The notes beneath the pieces were generated by a model, which did no database searches, had not been told where the DNA came from, and worked only from the letters and a program-made list of their open reading frames with translations. A stretch of 64,000 bases of DNA from the NCBI RefSeq assembly GCF_007997215.1, contig NZ_VORW01000012.1, positions 56,226 through 120,225 of the forward strand, given 5' to 3'. Source of the stretch: Algoriphagus aquimarinus. Lineage in GTDB: Bacteria; Bacteroidota; Bacteroidia; Cytophagales; Cyclobacteriaceae. A program made the position numbers and the translations under genes. Below, piece by piece: positions 60,190-64,000 of this stretch (its first letter is position 1; every line of letters starts with the position of its first letter).

Positions 60190-61980
60190 ATGAAAAATTT
60201 ACTCAATAACAAATTTGTCCTGATAGCTATCGCTTTAGTAGTCGGACTTACTCTTGGCTGGCTGATCAAGCCTTCTTCTGCTCCAATAATGGAGGCTGAT
60301 GAACATGAGCACGTCGAGTCGATCGCAGGAATTCCGATCACTTATACCTGCTCTATGCACCCTCAGATCCGCCAGAATGAGCCCGGTAATTGTCCTATCT
60401 GCGGAATGACTCTGATTCCATTGGATAATGATAACTCAGACGCTGATCCCATGGCCTTGACCATGTCTCCTACTGCGATGCAATTGGCTGGAGTTCAATC
60501 AATGGTAGTTGGAAATGCTGATGCGAATAAGTCCATACGTTTGAATGGTAAAATCCAGGAAGATGAACGTCAGAATTACACCCAGTCAGCACATGTTCCT
60601 GGGAGAATCGAAGATTTATCGGTCAATTTTACCGGGGAATATGTCAAAAAAGGTCAGGTACTGGGACAAATCTACTCACCGGAATTGGCTACAGCACAAG
60701 AAGAGCTTTTTCAAGCACAAAAGATCAAAGACACACAGCCTGCACTTTTCAATGCAGCAAAAGAAAAACTCAAAAATTGGAAGCTAACTGATTCACAGAT
60801 CGCACAAATTCTTGCTACAGGAAAAGTGACTGATCAGCTACCAATTTTAGCTAATGTTTCTGGCTACGTGACTGAGAAAATGGTGAATCTGGGTGACTAT
60901 GTAAACCGTGGCGAACCTATCTATCAGATCGCTGATCTCAGCAAAGTTTGGGTATTATTTGATGTCTATGAATCAGAATTACAATGGGTAAAAAAGGGCG
61001 ATCTCATTGAGTTTACTGTGCAGTCACTTCCTGGAGAGACTTTTACAGGAAAGTTAAGCTACATAGACCCCATGATCAACCCTCAGACTAGAGTTGCAAA
61101 AGCAAGGCTGGAAGTCAGCAATTCTAATCTGAAGTTCAAACCTGAGATGTTTGTTTCAGGAAAAGTGGAGAGTAAAGGTTCCTCAAAGGATAATAGCATT
61201 GTAGTGCCAAAAACCGCGGTGATGTGGACAGGAACGCGATCTGTGGTTTATGTCAAAAACGTTACAGATCAAGCTGTCACTTTCAAGCTTCGAGATGTTA
61301 CGCTAGGCGCATCTTTGGGATCGGAATATGTCATTACTTCGGGGCTAGAATCCGGCGAAGAAATCGCAGTAAATGGCACATTTAGCATTGATGCTGCTGC
61401 TCAACTAGCGGGAAAACCAAGTATGATGTCTCCTGACGGAGGAGCTGCTATGACTGGACATAATCATGGTGGCACGTCTGAAGTGAAAATGCAAACGACA
61501 AGTCAAACTTCAAAGGGTTCTGTGATAGTAACTACCAAAGCTAAAAACGAGCTGAAACCAATATTTGACACTTATTTCAAGCTGAAAGATGCTTTGACCA
61601 AAGATGACTTGGCTACCGCCAAATCCAGTGCAGCAACAATGCTTGCTTCTGTGGAAAAGGTAAATATGTCTGAGTTCGAAGGCGATGCCCACATGGAATG
61701 GATGAAGTATGCGAAAGATATCAAAGCCGCTTTGGTTAAAGTTAAGAGCGCTAAAGCTTTGGATGAAATCCGAAAATCATTCCAATCCATCTCAGATGAA
61801 ATGCTTGGATTGGCAGAGAATTTCAAGCCTTTATCATCCAAAATTTATGTTCAGCATTGTCCTATGGCCGATAGTAACCGTGGTGCTGATTGGTTGAGTT
61901 TGGAGCAAAAAGTTGTCAACCCATATTTTGGGGAGGCTATGATTACTTGTGGTGAAGTCACCAAAACAATACAAGAATAA
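60190..61980 (+). CDS. cusB: RND periplasmic adaptor (CusB-like) with heavy-metal-binding and DUF3347 domains
   Basis: A 596-residue membrane fusion protein joining the RND pump to the outer-membrane channel. After an N-terminal membrane anchor there is a heavy-metal-binding domain, YTCSMHPQIRQNEPGNCPIC (about residues 53-72). The barrel-sandwich and beta-barrel parts (GRIEDLSVNFTGEYVKKGQV; YESELQWVKKGDLIEF) follow. A Met/His-rich linker leads to a C-terminal DUF3347 domain (about 453-596) with QHCPMADSNRGADWLS. The gene is not next to cusA but eight kilobases downstream in the same run. It begins on the base following the copB stop. Confidence 0.92.
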   Translation: MKNLLNNKFVLIAIALVVGLTLGWLIKPSSAPIMEADEHEHVESIAGIPITYTCSMHPQIRQNEPGNCPICGMTLIPLDNDNSDADPMALTMSPTAMQLAGVQSMVVGNADANKSIRLNGKIQEDERQNYTQSAHVPGRIEDLSVNFTGEYVKKGQVLGQIYSPELATAQEELFQAQKIKDTQPALFNAAKEKLKNWKLTDSQIAQILATGKVTDQLPILANVSGYVTEKMVNLGDYVNRGEPIYQIADLSKVWVLFDVYESELQWVKKGDLIEFTVQSLPGETFTGKLSYIDPMINPQTRVAKARLEVSNSNLKFKPEMFVSGKVESKGSSKDNSIVVPKTAVMWTGTRSVVYVKNVTDQAVTFKLRDVTLGASLGSEYVITSGLESGEEIAVNGTFSIDAAAQLAGKPSMMSPDGGAAMTGHNHGGTSEVKMQTTSQTSKGSVIVTTKAKNELKPIFDTYFKLKDALTKDDLATAKSSAATMLASVEKVNMSEFEGDAHMEWMKYAKDIKAALVKVKSAKALDEIRKSFQSISDEMLGLAENFKPLSSKIYVQHCPMADSNRGADWLSLEQKVVNPYFGEAMITCGEVTKTIQE

Positions 61981-62001
61981 AAATCAAAACACCCCAAATA
62001 G

Positions 62002-62601
62002 ATGAAAAACAAAATCTTAGTACTTGCCCTTTTTGCGGCTGCAGCCTGCAACCCAAAGGAAAAAGAAAACCACGATATAGATCACATGGAGCATGAAATG
62101 GAATCAGAATCTCATGAAATGCATGAGGAAAAGCCTACAGAAGCACCCAAAAGCCCTAGACTCTCTGGCATGGGAATGACAGGAGGAAATCATATTCACA
62201 TTGATTACAGTGCACCAAGTGCAAGAGGCAGACAGATTTTCGGTGGACTTGTTGCCTATGATGAAGTTTGGGTCACTGGTGCACACAAGGCTACTAATAT
62301 CAAATTTGATCAAGCTGTCCTCATAAATGGCAAAGTACTAAATCCTGGAAAATATGGGCTTTTCACTATCCCTGGAAAAGAGGAATGGACGGTGATTCTG
62401 AATCAGGATTGGGACATGCATTTGGCGGACGATTACAAGGATGCAAATGACATTATACGGATCAAGGTGAAACCAGAAACTTTGAACGAAACTGTAGAAG
62501 CTTTAACTTTCGATGTGAAAGAAAAAGATACAAAAACAACCACTATAGCTATGTCATGGGACAAAACGAAGATCTCCTTTAACGTAGTAAATGCTAACTA
62601 A
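62002..62601 (+). CDS. DUF2911 lipoprotein
   Basis: A 199-residue protein with a lipoprotein signal (LFAAAAC), a Met/His/Glu-rich stretch (HDIDHMEHEMESESHEMHEE) and a DUF2911 domain with HIDYSAPSARGRQIFGGLV and GKYGLFTIPGKEEWTVI. DUF2911 proteins are exported and common in Bacteroidota; the function is unknown. The His/Met stretch suggests copper binding here. Its stop overlaps the next gene start by one base. Confidence 0.85.
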   Translation: MKNKILVLALFAAAACNPKEKENHDIDHMEHEMESESHEMHEEKPTEAPKSPRLSGMGMTGGNHIHIDYSAPSARGRQIFGGLVAYDEVWVTGAHKATNIKFDQAVLINGKVLNPGKYGLFTIPGKEEWTVILNQDWDMHLADDYKDANDIIRIKVKPETLNETVEALTFDVKEKDTKTTTIAMSWDKTKISFNVVNAN

Positions 62602-63311
62602 TGAGGAAGAACAATCAATATTACGCCCGTAGAATCCATCGGTTTTTGGGTGTATTTATAGGGATCCAATTTATATTCTGGACTATTTCCGGACTTTATT
62701 TTAGCTGGACAGATATCGATGAAATCCATGGGGATCATTTCCGCACGGAACATATGATGCATGAAAATGCTAATAAACTCATCGATATCAATCAGCTGGA
62801 TTCTACGCTAATGATTGCTACGCTTGAGCTCAGGTTTGTCAATCATAAACCCTACTACTGGGTGAATGAAAGCAAACTTTTCGATGCACAATCAGGAGTG
62901 CTTCATCCTGAAATCTCTGAAGCTGAGGCCAGGGATATCGCAAAGATTTATATCAAAGACGATCTCCAAATCAGAGATATGGAATATCTCACCGAAGCCG
63001 GGCCTCATCATGAATACCGAGGAACATCCCTTCCAGCATGGGCAGTGCATTTCGATCACCCAGAAAATCTAGTAGCCTATGTGGATGCCAAGAGCGGACA
63101 ATTCACCAAAGTCCGTCACAGAGCTTGGCGCTGGTTTGACTTTCTATGGATGTTTCACACCATGGATTATGCAGGAAGGGATAATTTCAATAATCTTCTG
63201 TTGCGCGTATTTTCCCTTGCAGGATTGGCGGCTGTAGGATCTGGATTCACCTTATTCTTCATGACAAGACAGAAAAAAAGAAATACAAATAAAAATAAAC
63301 CAACACAATGA
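62601..63311 (+). CDS. PepSY-domain membrane protein
   Basis: A 236-residue protein with an N-terminal membrane helix (IHRFLGVFIGIQFIFWTISGLYFSW, of which the first His-Arg-Phe-Leu is typical), two PepSY-like parts in the middle (EAEARDIAKIYIKDD; VAYVDAKSGQF) and a C-terminal helix. WFDFLWMFHTMDY also fits PepSY-associated membrane proteins. These have been linked to haem or metal-reducing functions; the role here is unclear. It overlaps the start of the next gene by four bases. Confidence 0.87.
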   Translation: MRKNNQYYARRIHRFLGVFIGIQFIFWTISGLYFSWTDIDEIHGDHFRTEHMMHENANKLIDINQLDSTLMIATLELRFVNHKPYYWVNESKLFDAQSGVLHPEISEAEARDIAKIYIKDDLQIRDMEYLTEAGPHHEYRGTSLPAWAVHFDHPENLVAYVDAKSGQFTKVRHRAWRWFDFLWMFHTMDYAGRDNFNNLLLRVFSLAGLAAVGSGFTLFFMTRQKKRNTNKNKPTQ

Positions 63312-63868
63312 AAAATCTAAGATCACATGTTGCCCTTTCGCTAGTATTCGCCCTTTACGTTGCCTGCTCAAGTAAATCATCTGAAGATCACTCTCAAATG
63401 GTAGGAACTGATGGTCACGAAATGCACCAAGAAGTACAAAGTGAGGCACTACCTGAGACAGCTACCAAGGTTGCTTTCAAGGATGAAACCACTTCTCAAA
63501 TTTTCAAAGCTTACTTTGCTGTGAAAGATGCTTTGATTGCTACTGATGGCGAAAAAGTAAGTGTTGAGGCTAAGAAGTTAGAAGCACTTTTGACTGACGA
63601 TGCATTTACTTCAATCAAAGCAGATGTACAGAAAATTGCAGAAAGTACAGATCCTAAAGTTCAGAGAGAATCATTCGATAGCCTTTCTGATCAAATGATA
63701 ACACTGGCAAAAAGCAGTGAGTTAACTTCTGGCAATTTGTTCCTTCAGCATTGCCCGATGGCAAATGGCAACAAAGGAGCAAATTGGATCAGCTTAACAG
63801 AAGAAATCAGAAACCCGTATTTCGGTGATAAAATGATGACATGTGGTTCTGTTACTGAGAAGATTTGA
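63308..63868 (+). CDS. Stand-alone DUF3347 lipoprotein
   Basis: A 186-residue lipoprotein (signal ending FALYVAC) with a short His/Met stretch and one DUF3347 domain. LFLQHCPMANGNKGANWISL and NPYFGDKMMTCG correspond position by position with the DUF3347 end of the adaptor at 60190, so it is a paralogue of that domain. The conserved Cys, Met and His suggest Cu+ binding, perhaps passing copper to the adaptor. It is the last gene of the copper run, overlapping the PepSY gene by four bases. Confidence 0.88.
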   Translation: MKNLRSHVALSLVFALYVACSSKSSEDHSQMVGTDGHEMHQEVQSEALPETATKVAFKDETTSQIFKAYFAVKDALIATDGEKVSVEAKKLEALLTDDAFTSIKADVQKIAESTDPKVQRESFDSLSDQMITLAKSSELTSGNLFLQHCPMANGNKGANWISLTEEIRNPYFGDKMMTCGSVTEKI

Positions 63869-63901
63869 TTTAGTGACCCGTCCTGAAATAGATTGACAGA
63901 T

Positions 63902-64000
63902 TTAAGTTAGTAAAATTAGCCGAGGGAGATTTTCTTCCTCGGTTTTTTGATGGATTTCATTTGGGGTTTTCATATTGAGACTTAGGTGAGGTCTTTCCTG
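63902..64000 (-). CDS. IS3-family transposase (integrase core), C-terminal end only
   Basis: The minus frame from the window edge reads QERPHLSLNMKTPNEIHQKT, then on to a stop at 63902-63904 (32 residues visible). RPHxSLxxxTPxE is the standard end of the DDE integrase core of IS3-group transposases. The rest of the gene lies outside the window, so completeness is unknown. Confidence 0.85.
   Translation of the reverse strand, partial: QERPHLSLNMKTPNEIHQKTEEENLPRLILLT
63920..63948 (+). terminator. Terminator-like hairpin at the IS end
   Basis: CCGAGG (63920-63925) pairs with CCTCGG (63937-63942), extended by near matches, and is followed by six T residues. It lies within the transposase 3' end and could terminate transcription coming out of the copper run. 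Confidence 0.75.

Larger units (their letters stand above)
63873..64000. mobile_element. End of an IS3-family insertion sequence, cut by window edge
   Basis: The end TGACCCGTCCTGAAATAGATTG starts within a few bases of the DUF3347 gene stop and precedes the 3' part of a transposase gene on the minus strand. The exact tip and any target duplication cannot be fixed, because the other end is not in the window. Confidence 0.75.

Noticed and set aside
1..64000. tRNA or rRNA genes
   Set aside because: I saw no tRNA-like cloverleaf or conserved rRNA stretch while reading, although a covariance search was not possible.

Overview
The window reads as a chromosomal segment of a Bacteroidota bacterium, most likely a marine or freshwater Cyclobacteriaceae/Algoriphagus-like member of the Cytophagia. 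The grounds are the gene content (FucP-type GlcNAc permease, M13 and M16 lipoprotein peptidases, an HYC_CC_PP protein, an ORF6N protein, a GxxExxY protein), a candidate TAnnTTTG promoter before glnS, many Tat/Sec-exported Gfo/Idh/MocA and esterase proteins, and several families of short palindromic repeats. The taxon is inferred; no rRNA is present.

Region 1 (1-8594, minus strand) is a type I restriction-modification locus transcribed hsdM, GxxExxY, ORF6N protein, hsdS, AAA ATPase, hsdR (cut by the window start). The ATPase has the layout of an RloC-type anticodon nuclease: ABC ATPase halves, a coiled coil with a Cys-Pro-Phe-Cys zinc hook, and a C-terminal Arg-x3-Glu...His set. The ORF6N protein carries a PLD-like C-terminal half and ends in a copy of the HsdM C-terminal tail. 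The GxxExxY gene sits in a cassette bounded by inverted repeats, and one of these supplies the HsdM stop codon. HsdM also contains an in-frame repeat insertion. Region 2 (8595-10136) is almost free of genes and holds four copies of a composite palindromic repeat.

Region 3 (10208-36690) is mostly housekeeping and exported-enzyme genes. It includes an SPFH protein, a secreted metallopeptidase, a GH3-family protein, an amino-sugar cluster on the minus strand (nagB, nagP, nagA, two Tat-exported Gfo/Idh/MocA proteins and an HGSNAT/NagX-like membrane protein), glnS, M16 and M13 peptidases, a phosphotriesterase-like protein, an SDR, a secreted sugar isomerase-like protein, an SH3b-YdjC deacetylase fusion and a CE15-like esterase.

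Region 4 (36798-43296) gathers a periplasmic molybdenum hydroxylase (IorA/IorB type) with XdhC, a MocA-type nucleotidyltransferase and a cysteine desulfurase. Together these could insert and sulfurate the molybdenum cofactor.

Region 5 (43621-63868) is a large copper-handling island: a CPC-type Cu+ ATPase, a small HMA protein, then a tight plus-strand run of HYC_CC_PP protein, CusA-type RND pump, TolC-type channel, DUF305, multicopper oxidase with a Met/His-rich insert and a C-terminal beta-barrel-like domain, CPH-type ATPase, adaptor with a C-terminal DUF3347 domain, DUF2911, PepSY and free-standing DUF3347. The 3' end of an IS3-family element begins a few bases after the last copper gene and runs off the window. 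No copper regulator is visible in the window.
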